A DNA stretch of 64,000 bases from Heterobilharzia americana (lineage: Eukaryota; Platyhelminthes; Trematoda; Strigeidida; Schistosomatidae). The DNA lies in assembly GCA_944470555.2 (NCBI GenBank), contig OX104134.1, positions 15,417,248-15,481,247 on the forward strand, written 5' to 3'. Below the pieces are notes generated by a model. That model ran no database searches. It was given only the letters and a program-made list of their open reading frames with translations, and was not told where the DNA came from. The position numbers were made by a program, and so were the translations under genes. Within the stretch, counting starts at the first letter, position 1, and each line of letters begins with the position of its first letter. Shown in pieces: positions 12,601 to 24,700 of this stretch.

Positions 12601-13064
12601 AATAGTTACAAATGCGATGATGAACACGCTCCTCATTAAATTATATCAACAGTTTTAGAAGATGAGTTGTTTGCGTTTTTAACTTGTAAGTAGCTAAAAA
12701 GCTTAAAAACCGAATAAATTAGTCGACGCTTATAAATAAGTTTGATGAATTTATTCAGTGAGGATTATTGTTTGGATGCATCGCAACATTGTATTAGCAT
12801 AAACATACGAGTAAAGTGAGTTGTACTAGTCATTCAATTTGAAGGTGGAATAGTCTTTTTATAATTCCTTTGCAAATGAAAGGTGAAATGAGTCTTCATA
12901 AGGTATTGAGGAAGGGATATTAATCACCGTATCAATATCTCTTTAAAGTTGGACATTTGTCCACTAAACGTGGACCTTCGGATTCATGAATTTTAAGCAC
13001 AGTGAGTATTGAACAATTAAAAGTATTTCAATACCTAATAAACTTACTTAAATCTTTATTTTAG
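9650..13064 (+). other. Rest of CLUAP1 intron 1, AT-rich, no gene
   Basis: No coding exon or recognised element. The part at about 10955-11165 is denser in short inverted motifs (for example ATCTGAA and TTCAGAT around a four-base centre near 11085), which could be an old foldback or SINE remnant. The acceptor TTTATTTTAG ends at 13064. Confidence 0.5.
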
Positions 13065-13571
13065 ATTAAGCAGCTTCATGAAGCTAGAAGTCTATGTAGT
13101 CAACTTGCATCATCTGGTGCTTCATTGCATTCCTTACTTAATAAAGAAATAGATCTCAAGGAACTTCGTGATTTCTCTCTAAGACGTCAGTTAGATAGTG
13201 AATACGTTGAAAAATCATTAGCAGCAGCCAAAAATGCTGTCAAAATTCAAACTGAGAAAATCCAGTCATCTCTTACCAATATTGCTGCTGATGAGATGAA
13301 TCTAGATGCTAAGATTGAAAAGAAACGCAGTGAATTAGAACGTAATCGTAAGCGTCTAGTAACCTTACAGTCCGTACGACCTGCATATATGGAGGAATAT
13401 GAGCAATTAGAAGAAGAATTGTCTTCACTCTATGCAATATACTTGACGAGATTTCGTAATCTTGCATTCCTGGAGAATCAATACGAATATCTCTTACATA
13501 ATATCAGCCAAATGAATGAAGATGCGGAGATCACTCTCAAGAGTATTGCTGACCAAATGAAAATATCTTCG
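13065..13571 (+). CDS. CLUAP1: CLUAP1 exon 2: central coiled coil
   Basis: Residues 133-301. It begins after TTTTAG with IKQLHEARSL and continues exon 1 in phase 0. Conserved blocks are DEMNLDAKIEKKRSELERNR, LQSVRPAYMEEYEQLEEEL and the FRNLAFLENQYEYL segment; all are typical of the coiled-coil half of IFT38, which pairs with IFT20 and contacts IFT57 in known complexes. Long runs of charged heptads are visible. The exon ends at TCG with donor GTAGGT at 13572, phase 0. Confidence 0.95.
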
Positions 13572-15631
13572 GTAGGTGATATCAGGCTTAAAACTGTTAA
13601 TCTCCTCGATGAATTTACGTAATGTAATGAGATGGAGATTATCTGAAAATTGTGATGTACTAGCCCCATACATTTCATACAATTTGATCACACATGAACT
13701 CGTCAACTAATATATATAAAAACTTTGAAAGCTTATTTAAGCCAATGGAAGCATAACTGATGAAAATTATAAACTGAACGAGGAAACAAGATTAAAAAGG
13801 AGTTAGATTACCACAACCAATAAAGGCTACTCAAGTAACGACTGAAATAGTCAATTAGGTTTCATCATTTCGGTTATTAAGTCTGATTTTCACAAAATTA
13901 AGATGTCCAATTGGTTACTTTACTTACTGTTGACGTGGCCTTCAGAGTATAAAGGGCTAGAATCAATACAACAAGGGTAAGTTTAGTTGGTTTTAATATG
14001 AATTGTTCGACGAATTCATGTGCAACCAGACTATTTGAAATGCATAGCGATAATACGTCACATTTTTCAGACAATTTCCATTTCCTCACTGAGCTATTTA
14101 AACATTATCATTACCATTATTATTTTCGATAAAGGGATATTAATTAGACCCTAATGTTGTTTCCCGCTGTCATATGTGCTGTTTCTTTATTAGATATTTC
14201 ATAATATTGGTGTATTGTTTATTTGAATCCTTACGATAATATTTGGATATATATGCAAGAGTACTGTATTTGCACTTGCCTCCCCTTGAAAATAGCAAGG
14301 CATTCAACTAAAATCAATGGTCTTTTCTTTCTATATCTGTTACTTACTTAGTGAAATGGAAAGAATAAACATTTCTAGTGCACACTTTCATTCCTTTTAG
14401 TGTGCACTTAGGAATATTCACTGGATGCATAGTTATTTGAGCTTTATGTACTTCAAAGTAATATCAGAAACAAAGCATACTATAAGAACAATGAAATAGT
14501 TATCCATTACACTTCGTTTGCACTGATTTCATTCAGAACGATGTGATTTTTCATAGAAGGTAGCAATATCACTGATAACTGTCTGACTAAATACTTCAGG
14601 AAAATTTCAGAAGTTCAGCTATTTGATAAATGAAATTGTTGAGACCTGTCGTGAAAAAACTGGATGAAACTAATTCATAGTTGTCTGGTTTTGATTTGTG
14701 AGTTTTGCATGCAAATGTAATTGAGTGTGCATTTCACTCTACTTTTGATAATTAGTTTTTGTGATGTGAATTTGGATACCTTCATTACCAATATCAAGTT
14801 ACTATTCGGTCTAACCGTAGAAACAATACTTAATTTCAATATCAACTCTACAATCACTGTAACAATCGACTAGTTTTTTTAATTTTGGACATATTAAAAG
14901 CTTCGTTTTTGATGTAACATAAACACAGAATAAGCCGTTTACCACAAACGTTCTAAGAGTAACTCTGAAGATCAACCTAGCAACCAATGAAATGACCAGT
15001 TTGGTTTTGATATTTCCACTGAAAAATTAATTCGGTTATTTCAGTGTTCGTTAGTGCGACATTTGGGTCACTCAGCAATATACGGCCGTTTCTTAACCAC
15101 AGGTTTGATCACTGTATCGGGCTGTCCAGACAATAGTTGCTGTTTTCACTCAACCTGTCTACAGGAGACCATGGCATTCTGAACACAGAACTAATGGCTC
15201 ACAGTTTACTATATTTCACTGGTTCAAACTTGATTATCTCGTTTACATCGAACATTGTTCATTTTAGACCGATAAAGTTAAGCACTTCCGTTTTTCCATG
15301 TAATGAAACGAAAGAACTAATTCTGTTTTGCTCATTTTTAAGACATACCAGGTCAAGCACTTTTCAGTGAGGTGGTTTTAAGTCATTTTCCACACCATCA
15401 TTTTTTGCATTTCATGTACAGTTTACTTTCCTAGACTAATGAGATACTACCACTTAGTCATTCACATATCATATGTTTAACTTATCTCACACAGCTGACA
15501 TGCTTTAAAACTTTTACTGTACAAAGTTGAATCTCGTTACAGGCTTAATTTATTCAACCGAGTATATTTCTATTACGTTTACACTAAAAAAATAATGAAG
15601 TACTCCTTTCATTATTAATTTTTACTACTAG
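13572..15631 (+). other. CLUAP1 intron 2, no feature seen
   Basis: AT-rich intron of 2060 bases with donor GTAGGT and acceptor TACTACTAG. No element or further exon recognised. Confidence 0.6.
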
Positions 15632-16095
15632 TTTAGAGATGATGAAAATCAGAGGACCGTTTTGAACTCTGGTGGTGATGGTAGATATAAAATGGACACA
15701 TTTAATCTAAAAAACACAATTTCTGCAAATAATTTTAACAATGAATTAGGTGACGATGATGACGACGAGGAAGACGATGATGATGACGAGGAAGACGATT
15801 TAATGAATGATCAAGATGATGGTGATGAAGATGATGAAGATATAGTTGTACATGGTGATTCATTCCGATATAAAGGTGATATGGGTTATACGAAACGAGA
15901 AGCGGTAAGAAACCAGCTTACACCTGGTTGGTCACCCAGCCGTCATCGTATTCCAGGAGCCGGTAACTGTGGAAGGATTCAGAGTACCTACAACGATGAA
16001 AATTTCCAATCAAGTGCGAATAATTACCCACCTTCAGACATAGATGAATCTTATCCAAGAGAAATGATCACCGTCCAACAAAGCGGTCTCAGAAA
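15632..16095 (+). CDS. CLUAP1: CLUAP1 exon 3: acidic region
   Basis: Residues 302-455 plus two bases of codon 456. The exon opens with FRDDENQRT after acceptor CTAG at 15631. Residues 342-371 are almost all Asp/Glu, encoded by imperfect repeats of GATGATGACGACGAGGAAGA type; an acidic tract in this position is a family trait. The rest (residues about 372-455) is polar, rich in Ser, Asn, Pro and Tyr, and not conserved as far as can be judged. Donor GTGAGT at 16096 leaves phase 2. The repeat composition makes length variation likely. Confidence 0.88.
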
Positions 16096-19000
16096 GTGAG
16101 TTAGAGAATTAGCAAAATTCCTTTTTTCTATAAAATATATAGGTTGTCACTTTACTGTCACATTATATATCACAAGCTTTAGAAATAATATCAGTAATCT
16201 TAAACTGACCAGCTGTTTTTTAACCCGTCAATGAGCAAACTTTTCCCATTGACCGATGGGTAAACAGTTTCGCGTAACAGTACTGAAAAACTACCAACAT
16301 TAAGTACATTCTAATAATCGAAGAATCATCATGCGAAATAAGTTGAAAGTATTTTCCCAGTTATAACTGGCCTTATTCTGCTACAAAAATATCAATATGT
16401 GGTAAGTATTTAGTTGCAATAAACATTTACCTCGTATTACTTCATTATTAAAAATAATTTGCACATTTTATTATCTATTTGTTACACCCATCTTCCCTTA
16501 ATCACTTTCATGAAGAAAAAAATGGAACAAGATTTTCAAAATAAAATGAATCCACTTTATTTTATAGATCCTCCACGTATGTATACAGCATATATTTGTT
16601 TTCGTGCAGAATAGACATAAAAATTGGTGTAAACTCATGAAACAAGAAAAAAATCAAATAAACATATTTAGTAAACGAAATAGTAAAACAACTGACGGTA
16701 TATATGTATGTAGAAATAGGCAGAAGAACTGTTCACATCTTCAATACCAGTTATACACATTTATGGATGATTTCAGAAAACATAACAAAAGCTTTCTCCG
16801 ATCAAAACGTTTAAATTTAATATTAGGGATTGAAATGGTACTAATCGACTTCTTATCACAAACTGACATGAATTAGACTGGTACTGAAAAGAGACTGTAT
16901 TGAACGAGAGTTTTGTCATTAAAAGCAATGAATTCCCTCTAAATTAGCTAAATAAGTGTACTAAAAGTTCATATACATCCTCTTAGAACTGAACATGAGT
17001 TAATTGACTAATCTCTTTCAAATGATTAAGAAACGGTATAACAAAAAGACGATTTAAACAGATTGAAGTCCTACTGTTAGAGTATTATTGGTCAAATGAC
17101 AATGTCTCTTTGTATTTAAAAGTTATGTTGAAGTTTTTAATCGCTTGAGTTCGAAGCTGTTTTAATGACAGATCGATATAATTTACAAATGCTTTGTAAA
17201 CCAGAAAGCACTGAACAACTGTTCCTATGAATCCATAACTTAAGTAATGTAAACTTATAACCCCGTGTGGAATTAGGCTTAGAATCGTAAGGTTAATAGA
17301 AGAGTAAACTGTAATCTGGTCACAAAGTCGGAATGTAGTGGTGTAGGCAATAAAACAAGTGATAAAGCCTTCAGAATTTAAGTGAAGGTAATTGTATCTG
17401 TCACTGTGATTGACTTTGAAGTTCATTATTCGAAACCTGCAATCATTCGTCTCCAGTGCTACACTTACTGCATTTGTGTATACGTAAATTTCCTGAGCTA
17501 ACTAATGCAACCAGTAGACTTCTTAGATAGATGTCACATCTTAGTGTGGTCAAAACTGGTCCCTTTCCAAATTATTGCTAATTCAGCTAAAACAGCAGTT
17601 GGAAGTAACCAGTGAATTGGCATGTATCTGTTGTGAACTCGAGCACTATGCTAATATAATGCAATCATTGATGAACTTGGAGTGTTTTTCCGCTCTACAC
17701 TCTACGAATAATGATGGAAACAGAAAATAGTAAATCAAAAATCATAATATTATCAACTGCTTCATTTCTATTTTTGGATTAATTAGTGCACAAATTACAT
17801 ATTGCTCATCCGCACCTGAATAATGTTTTCAAGGTAAAGATAGTGAAATATCTGTAGCATTTAAAGGTACATTAACTTCGACGGTCATTTTCACATAGGG
17901 CGTAACTCCGAAAGCTCTAAGAAATACTTTTTTAAAAGTCGGTTGAGTATTTTGTAGATATGTTTAGTTTGCATCGACAGGCAACTCATCAAGGTTTATA
18001 CAACTTCACAAGTGACGGAAATGGTTCAATTATCGTTTTTAGTTCATTATTTAAAAACCGTTGAAATAACCAGACTTTTCAGTTTGTGTGGTTGGACAAC
18101 GGATACTTTTTCTGAACGTATCATCTTACATTCTTAAAGACAAAGGATCCGATACATTTAACTGATTTCCTTGGTTACATTTCACTGCAGCTTGTTTCTT
18201 TTTTCGCGAATCGCAGGTGTCAAGCATGAGACATCCTGAATAAATGCTATTATCAGCTTACAATTTAGTTCCGGTCACTCTTGAATCTGGTATTAATATA
18301 TTGGTAAAAGGAAAATGAAGTTAACTCACCAGCCTGTTGAGTAGATTGTTTATGAAACTGGCTTTTAGCCTTTTTGATGAACAGCATTGATTACTTGCTT
18401 AAACTATCTTCAGATAGACAGAGCAAATAATAAACTGAAACATTAATGATTGTAAAGGATGTGTCAATTTGTAGCTTACACACTGTGATGTTTAAACCGT
18501 GCGATTTCCTAACGAATCGCTGTTCAATATGTGTGTTATCAATATGTCTCAAACCTATTCTGAAATCTCTGAAGATTACGTAGAGAACGATTAATTAACG
18601 GAAAATTATTTATTCTTCATGATAGCCTTGATAAAATGAAACCATAAATGGCTATCAGGCTCACTTAATTACTGGCGGTAGACATTTTACTCAAGAGAAA
18701 AATATGCTAATCTACGATTAAAAGAATATATACAGTTTCTTGAAAAACTGACTAACTTTAGCTGTTTATGCATCCATAAATAACAGCAATGTTAGGTAGG
18801 TGAATTTAGTGAACAAGAAGTAGTTTATTTTAGTTTCGTGTTTGTCGGTTCAACTCAACATATGTTCTACAGACATGAGCAAGATCATGTTTCTTTGATG
18901 ATTGCACTACACCATTTATTTCTTCATGTTATTTAAAACCGTTATGATTTAAGTGGGTGCATCTTCGTATTATCCCCTATATTTTTTTCCCAAAACTTAA

Positions 19001-19106
19001 ATTTGTTTCAGTTCATTTATTCAATATCTTCAATTACCTAAAAATTTATTTTTTAAAATTTCAGTCTAATCTTAACAAAAAACTTTATTCAAAACTACAT
19101 GATGCA
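16096..19106 (+). other. CLUAP1 intron 3, left part
   Basis: No recognised exon. Open frames at 16604-16876 (+) and 17085-17426 (-) look fortuitous. A strong acceptor-like tract ends in TTTCAG at 19064, directly before the RTE insertion; see the finding on possible exonisation. Confidence 0.5.
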
Positions 19107-20910
19107 CCTCTTGAATCGACCACCACCACAACCTGAAACTCATGCAGAAATACCGCCAGAATTACCAGTGAACACCAGACCTCCGACAAAAGCAAAAGCC
19201 TTGAACTCCATGAAGCTGCTGAAAGCCAAGAAAGCAGCAAGACCAGATGGAATTCCACCGGAAGCACTGAAAACAGATGCAGATACAACAGAAGGCAAGC
19301 TGACACCACTACTGCAGAAGGTTTGGAAGTAAGGAAAGAAAGGTACCCACCCATCAACTGACTGGAAGAAGGGCTACATTGTCAAATTTCCAAAGAAGGG
19401 AGACCTAAGTCTTTGAAATAACTTGGGCAGAATCATGCTGCTGTCGACACGAAGCAAAATGGTGAGCCACATCATCCTGGAGAGACTGAAAAATGCTACG
19501 CATTCAAAATTGCTAGCGGAACAGGCTGACTGGCATCAGGAAAAACAAACCACGCTCGGATCAAATTGCAACGCTACCCTTGCGCTACGCATCATCATAG
19601 AACAGAGCATAGAATGGCAGTCAACTGGATCTTTACCACAACTCCATCTACTTTGAAAAACCCTTCGATAGCGTTGACCGAGAAGTAATTTGACAGGCAG
19701 CTGCTTCAACACTACAGTTTTAGTGCAACAAACCCTTATCAACCTCATTCAACAGCAGCTATATGCTATAGTATATGATACTACATGCAAAGTGATTCAC
19801 AATGGAGAGCTCAGTGATGCCTTTGAAGTGAAGACAGGAGACAGGAGTAAGACAGGTGTGCTGCCTACTATCACTGATCATCTTCCTCATTGTGGTCGAC
19901 TCGACTCTACTCGACTCGACTGAACTGGACTGGACTGGATAATGCAAGAGACAACTGTGAGGAGCGAGAAGAGGGATATGTGCTTGCTGGACCGACGAAA
20001 GACCGACCCTAGAAGAAGATTTGGATTGTATCACAGATGATGATTTCTGTCTAATATCTTGTGGCAAAACTAACAGGTTGGCAGAAAAGGCAGGGCAGCG
20101 AAGACGTGACACGTTCAGATGAACGTAGAGAAGACAGGGGGATGAAGATACCCACCCACCACCACCACCACCACCACCCAACAACAACAACAACAACAAT
20201 AACAACATGTACCAATCACGATGGACGGGAGAAATGTAAAGGAAGTTGTCTCTTTCACCCACCTGCCTAGACAGCATCCTTTCAGCTACAGGCGACGGTG
20301 GCACAGATGAGGATGTCAAAGCCAGGATTTGAAAAGCAAGAGAGGCCTTTATTAATCTGAAGTCAGTGTGTAGATCTACTGCACTGCACTGCACTCAGCA
20401 TAAAGCGTGAACAACATCCGGATTTTCAGCACTAATGTCAGTCAAGTCAGTGCTTCTATGTGATATGGCGCATCACAAAAAGCATTTCCAACAAACTACA
20501 GACATTCATCAACAGCTGCCTACGCTGGCTTGATACTGAAGATCAGATGGCTAGAATAATAAGAATAGGTAACAAGGAACTCTGGCTAGCTGTCTGGCAA
20601 CGAACCAACCAAGAACCCATCTTCCAACAAATATGCAGAAGAGAGTGGAGATGGATTGGATTGAGCATACACTGAGAAGACCACTTGGCGATATCACGCG
20701 TCAGATCAGACCATCGAGTGGAACCCGTATGTGAAACGACGAGTTGGGTGTCCGAGGCGAGGTTTACATGGAGGAGATTGTGTGAGGAAGAAATGAAAGC
20801 TTGTGGGCAGTCATGGAGTCAGGTTAAAAGGACTGCAGAGAATAGAGTAGAATGGAGATGTACTACTGAAGCCCTATGTTCCACTAGGAACCTAAAGGCC
20901 AAATAACAAT
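19107..20910 (+). mobile_element. 5'-truncated RTE/SR2-like copy in CLUAP1 intron 3
   Basis: The copy starts in the linker before the reverse transcriptase (LLNRPPP), then KAARPDGIPPEALKT (about 19230-19275), and on to the C-terminal TEALCSTRN motif (about 20870-20890). Frames are broken many times. The part 19611-20905 is almost identical, in inverted orientation, to 52170-50930 plus 46985-46905, so both copies derive from the same young source. It contains an unusual run of ACTCGACT/ACTGGACT motifs (19900-19940) and a CAC/CAA tract. The 3' tail is only loosely TAA-like. A target duplication was not recognised. Confidence 0.85.
20154..20208 (+). repeat. (CAC)n-(CAA)n trinucleotide tract inside the RTE copy
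   Basis: A run of CAC/ACC triplets is followed by CAA triplets. The inverted sister copy (about 51593-51640) has the same tract with fewer repeats, so it is variable within the family. Confidence 0.85.
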
Positions 20911-21092
20911 TATAATAAACCTCCATATCATGGCCCTGTCTTACACCATTTTATTCACTCATAGGAAACCTTTACATATGGTTGTAGCATTAAATTTTCT
21001 GAGTAATTTTTCAGAAAATGTTATTCAGAGATTATTGTCGGTCATTGATGCTAATAATATTGGCGATGATTTATACATTTACAGCGTAGCAG
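20911..21092 (+). other. End of CLUAP1 intron 3 with two nearby acceptors
   Basis: Two AG acceptors lie eight bases apart, at 21083-21084 (TTTACAG) and 21091-21092 (GTAGCAG). Only the second keeps the frame that ends in EDDDF. Confidence 0.6.
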
Positions 21093-21264
21093 TTCAGTTG
21101 CAATTATTCGAAATGAAGACAGTCAAGATTGTATGGGTAATAATGATTATGTCTACGAACGTGGTATTATGAAAGAACGTTTATGTGAGCAAACAGCTAC
21201 AAATAAGCAGGCTTATTCAAAAAATACTGTTCAGCCTGAAGAGAACGAAGATGATGACTTTTAG
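21093..21264 (+). CDS. CLUAP1: CLUAP1 exon 4: C-terminus
   Basis: Completes codon 456 and encodes residues 457-512, ending NEDDDF and TAG at 21262-21264. The acidic DDF-type ending is like the C-terminus of known CLUAP1 proteins, and the splice phase from exon 3 (two bases left) fits acceptor 21092 exactly. Using the acceptor eight bases earlier would shift the frame and stop at 21172. A further small exon between exons 3 and 4 cannot be excluded. Confidence 0.82.
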
Positions 21265-21741
21265 GGGATGCGAAAACAATAATGATTTGTCTGTTCATTT
21301 CCAATTTTCGGCATAATAAAATTTGCTGATAACAATCCATTTTGTTTTTATAATGCACGGATTCCCCAATATTCTTAGATGCTAAAGATCATTGTAATTG
21401 AACACACACTTCTCATAAAAAATATTTTTCCCAGACTATTTATATTTCCCATACAGTTTTCACAGAATCTGAAACTGAAAGGGAAGTATGAGATACTGTA
21501 CTCTACTACGGTGCACACTGTAGTTTATCAATTATAGAAATGTAATATGGTCACTGGAAAGTGCGAGTATACTGCTATCGATTGCATATAAATAATGTTG
21601 GGTGTCAAAACACTTTGAGTTAGAATATGTTTATTTCTCAGCAACAGTGAAGGACACCAGATCCCAAATTAAAATGACGTAGGTCCAAATCTCATACAGC
21701 AGAATGATTTTAATAGAAGTTACTGATGAATCGTGTTTGCA
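21265..21741 (+). other. CLUAP1 3' UTR and spacer
   Basis: Holds the AATAAA signal and otherwise AT-rich non-coding sequence up to the next retroelement. Confidence 0.5.
21315..21320 (+). terminator. Candidate polyadenylation signal of CLUAP1
   Basis: AATAAA lies 51 bases after the CLUAP1 stop codon, a usual distance for a short 3' UTR. Confidence 0.6.
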
Positions 21742-24700
21742 ATCAGTCAATCAATATCAACATAGGACCAGGCATCACTGCGTAACGGTCCGAGTTGCCA
21801 CACCTCATATCAGCACATCAAGTAAAAAGGTAGTGAGGTGAAGGATGAAGATAAGTGAATGCAGTCAAAAGAAATATAAAGTACGAGAAGAAAGGAAAGA
21901 GGAGTGACAAAATGGTGAGATTCGGTATAGCGTTGTTAAGATGAGGATAATGTGTGTATACATCTGCGCCACTGACTTCGGTTCTGAGCCATATCACCTA
22001 GGGTCTCCAACCACTGGTTCCTCTTGTCCCGGGGACCCCAACCACCTAGTCTGCATCGTCCTACATGGCTTAAACCAACAGTCAGAGACTTCATACATTG
22101 GTGCCATGTTTTAGTCTGGCCACCTCGGGCCTTTTTCCAGCCTGGACCCACCTCAGCCAACATTGTGTGACGAGGCAATCGGTGACTAGGCATACGTAGT
22201 ACGTGTCCCAACCATCTCAGTCGATGAAGGTTCACAACCTCGTCAACTGACTTACCTCTTCTCCCTAAAACTCTACTCATAACTTCTGCATTACTCACAT
22301 GGTGACACCACGGAATACGTCCTATACTACGAAGGCAACGGTGGTCAAACACTTGAAGCCTTCTTATATCTTCCACTTTCAATGGCCATGTTTCACAGCC
22401 ATACAGTAGAACAGAGCGGACTGCTGTGCAGTACACGCGACCCTTAATAGAAAAACGAATATCACGGCGGCGCCATAGGTGGCGCAAATTGGCAAAAGCC
22501 AATCGAGCCTTTTGTATCCGTGCAGAAATCTCATCGGCCACTAACCCACCAGGGTTGATCCTACTTCCCAGGTAAGTGAAGTGGTCAACACACTCAACCA
22601 CTTCACTCTCTATTGTTAGCCGCGGTACCGCTGAAGACCAGTCCTGGAGCAAAAATTTGCATTTGGGTGGTGAAAATCGCATCCCAAACATTCTCAAATT
22701 CCCACTCAAAGTGTTCAGAAGACTCTGCATCTTGTCAGCGTCTTCACCTAACAGGACTATGTCATCTGCATATTCTAGATCTAAAGAAAATTCACCTGTG
22801 ATTCGGTCAACGTCTGTGTAATTAGGTGACGAGGAGGAAACCTCCATAAGAATATCTATGATAAAATTAAATAAGAATGGGGATAGTGGGCATCCTTGAC
22901 GGACACCACTTGATGAGTATAGCTCCCTGGACAACTCACCATAGGCTCTAACATGCCCACAAGTGTTCGAGTAGAGAGCTTTCAATAAGGTGATGTACTT
23001 ACTAGGCACGCCTTTCAGTGACAGACATTGCCATAAGACTTCTTTATGTCGAGAAATACAGCTATTGTCGGGCGTCTGTAAGCATGCCTATGTTCCAGGA
23101 CCTGGCGCAGTGTGAATATTTGGTCGATACATCCACGGCCAGGTCTAAAGCCTGCTTGGTTTTCTCGGGCTTGCTGTTCCCGAGCTCCACTCAGGCGTCG
23201 GAGAATTATAGAACCTAGGATTTTGGATACTATGTTCGTCAGGCTGATTCCTCTGTGGTTATCACAAGAGGACTTCTCGCCTCTTTTGAAGACTGGGATA
23301 ATCAGTGACTTAGACCAGTCAGAGGGGATCGTATTTGATTCCCATATACTGGCTAACACCTCCGTTAACCTGACTAAGAGCACTCTACCACCATTCTTGT
23401 ATACCTCAGCAGGTAGTCCGTCTGGTCCTGCTGCCCTTCCTCGTTTCAGGTTACCTACCGCTTTCTCAACTTCTAGTGCTGGGGGACCTATCTCTATGTC
23501 CGATTCAGGATCCGACTGGATAGCGGGCAACGCAATCGTGGCTGGAGGCCAGTTAAACTGTTTCTCGAAGTGTTCTACCCATTGTTCCAGTCGTCTTCCC
23601 TGTGAGTGAATTGCAGATCCGTGCTTCTCCGCTATGGTGCCTGCTCTTCATTGTACTCAGAGTCTGCAGGGATGCGTTCACGTGCATTCATTAGTTTGGA
23701 AGAAGCTGTTGATATCCACTGACTCTTTTTAGCCACTCTTTCGGAGTCGGCCACGGTCCTCAGCGTTGCTTTTACGGCAAACTGGAGATGGTACCCAGTT
23801 TCTTCTGGATGAGTGATGGTCTTTTGTTCCAATAACTGCCTAGCCAACTTCTCACTTAACACGGCTTTAATATTTTCTTTGGTCGGCAGCACTTATAGTG
23901 GTTATGTTGCCAAAGTTTTCTTAAGTCCATTGAGACGCAGGCATATACGTGCTCGGACCAACGCATGATCGCTGTCCAAACACGTACTCCAGAAGGAGCG
24001 GCAGTCTTCCACCGATCCTCTCCAGCGATGACTAATAGCAATGTGGTCTATCTGTGTCCATCGCTGAGTTGAGCTCGGTGGACGCCAGGTCAGACAGTGC
24101 CTTTCTTTATGTCTGAAATTTGTGCTGGCTAAAAATAGGCGGTTATCTGAGCATAGTTGTAATAGGCGATCACCGTTATCTGTACGTTCAGCTGGGATTC
24201 CGAAAGTGCCACCTAAGTGCCTTTCTGCCTCACTCAGTCTACCCACCTGTGCGTTGAGGTCACCTGCAACAACCACTACGTCCGAACGTTTGGCTTTCGA
24301 GAGGAGGTTAGACAGTTTATGGTAGAACTCGTCCTTCACTTCATCCGAGCTGCAGTCAGTGGGTGCGTAAGCAGAGATTACAAAGAGACAACGGCGAGTC
24401 TCACTATTCCTTTTAGTTCTCACTGTGCCGTTCAGCCTCATAGCGCAGAGGCGACTATCAACTGGGATCCAGTCTAGTAGTGAGTTTTCTGCCCTGGTGC
24501 TTAATGCTATACCTACACCTGCAAGACCACGAGAGCTAGCTATCGAATCTCCAGAAACTCGAAGGGTGAATTTTGTGGATTCACCAGATTGGTCAGGAGA
24601 GGTCAGGTGAATAACCACACTTGGGTCCTGTATGCGTGTCTCACAAACACAGCACACATCCATGTTCCGAGTTGCTAGAGTCTTTGCCAACGAAGCCTGT

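Larger units (their letters stand above)
7107..21264 (+). other. CLUAP1: CLUAP1 (IFT38) gene, coding span of four exons
   Basis: Four exons join to 1539 bases (396+507+464+172), that is 513 codons including the stop, with phases 0, 0 and 2 all matching. The product resembles clusterin-associated protein 1 (IFT38, DYF-3 in worms), a subunit of the IFT-B complex that moves tubulin and other cargo along cilia. In a schistosome it would serve epidermal cilia of larvae, flame cells, sensory endings and sperm. The order is that of the family: an N-terminal calponin-homology-like domain, a long coiled coil and an acidic tail ending in a DDF-type terminus. At 512 residues it is longer than the roughly 410 of vertebrate forms, mainly in the acidic and tail region. 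Introns hold retroelement fragments. Confidence 0.93.

Noticed and set aside
16604..16876. 90-codon open frame in CLUAP1 intron 3
   Set aside because: AT-rich, no recognisable motif, starts in intron sequence, and the exon 3-4 phase fits without it.
17085..17426. 113-codon minus-strand open frame
   Set aside because: Lies in the CLUAP1 intron on the opposite strand, with no family resemblance and codon use like the surrounding intron.
23112..23609. 165-codon plus-strand frame within the minus-strand RTE-like copy (and its mirror at 49034-49534)
   Set aside because: Antisense shadow of the reverse transcriptase; it appears in both copies only because the DNA is nearly identical.
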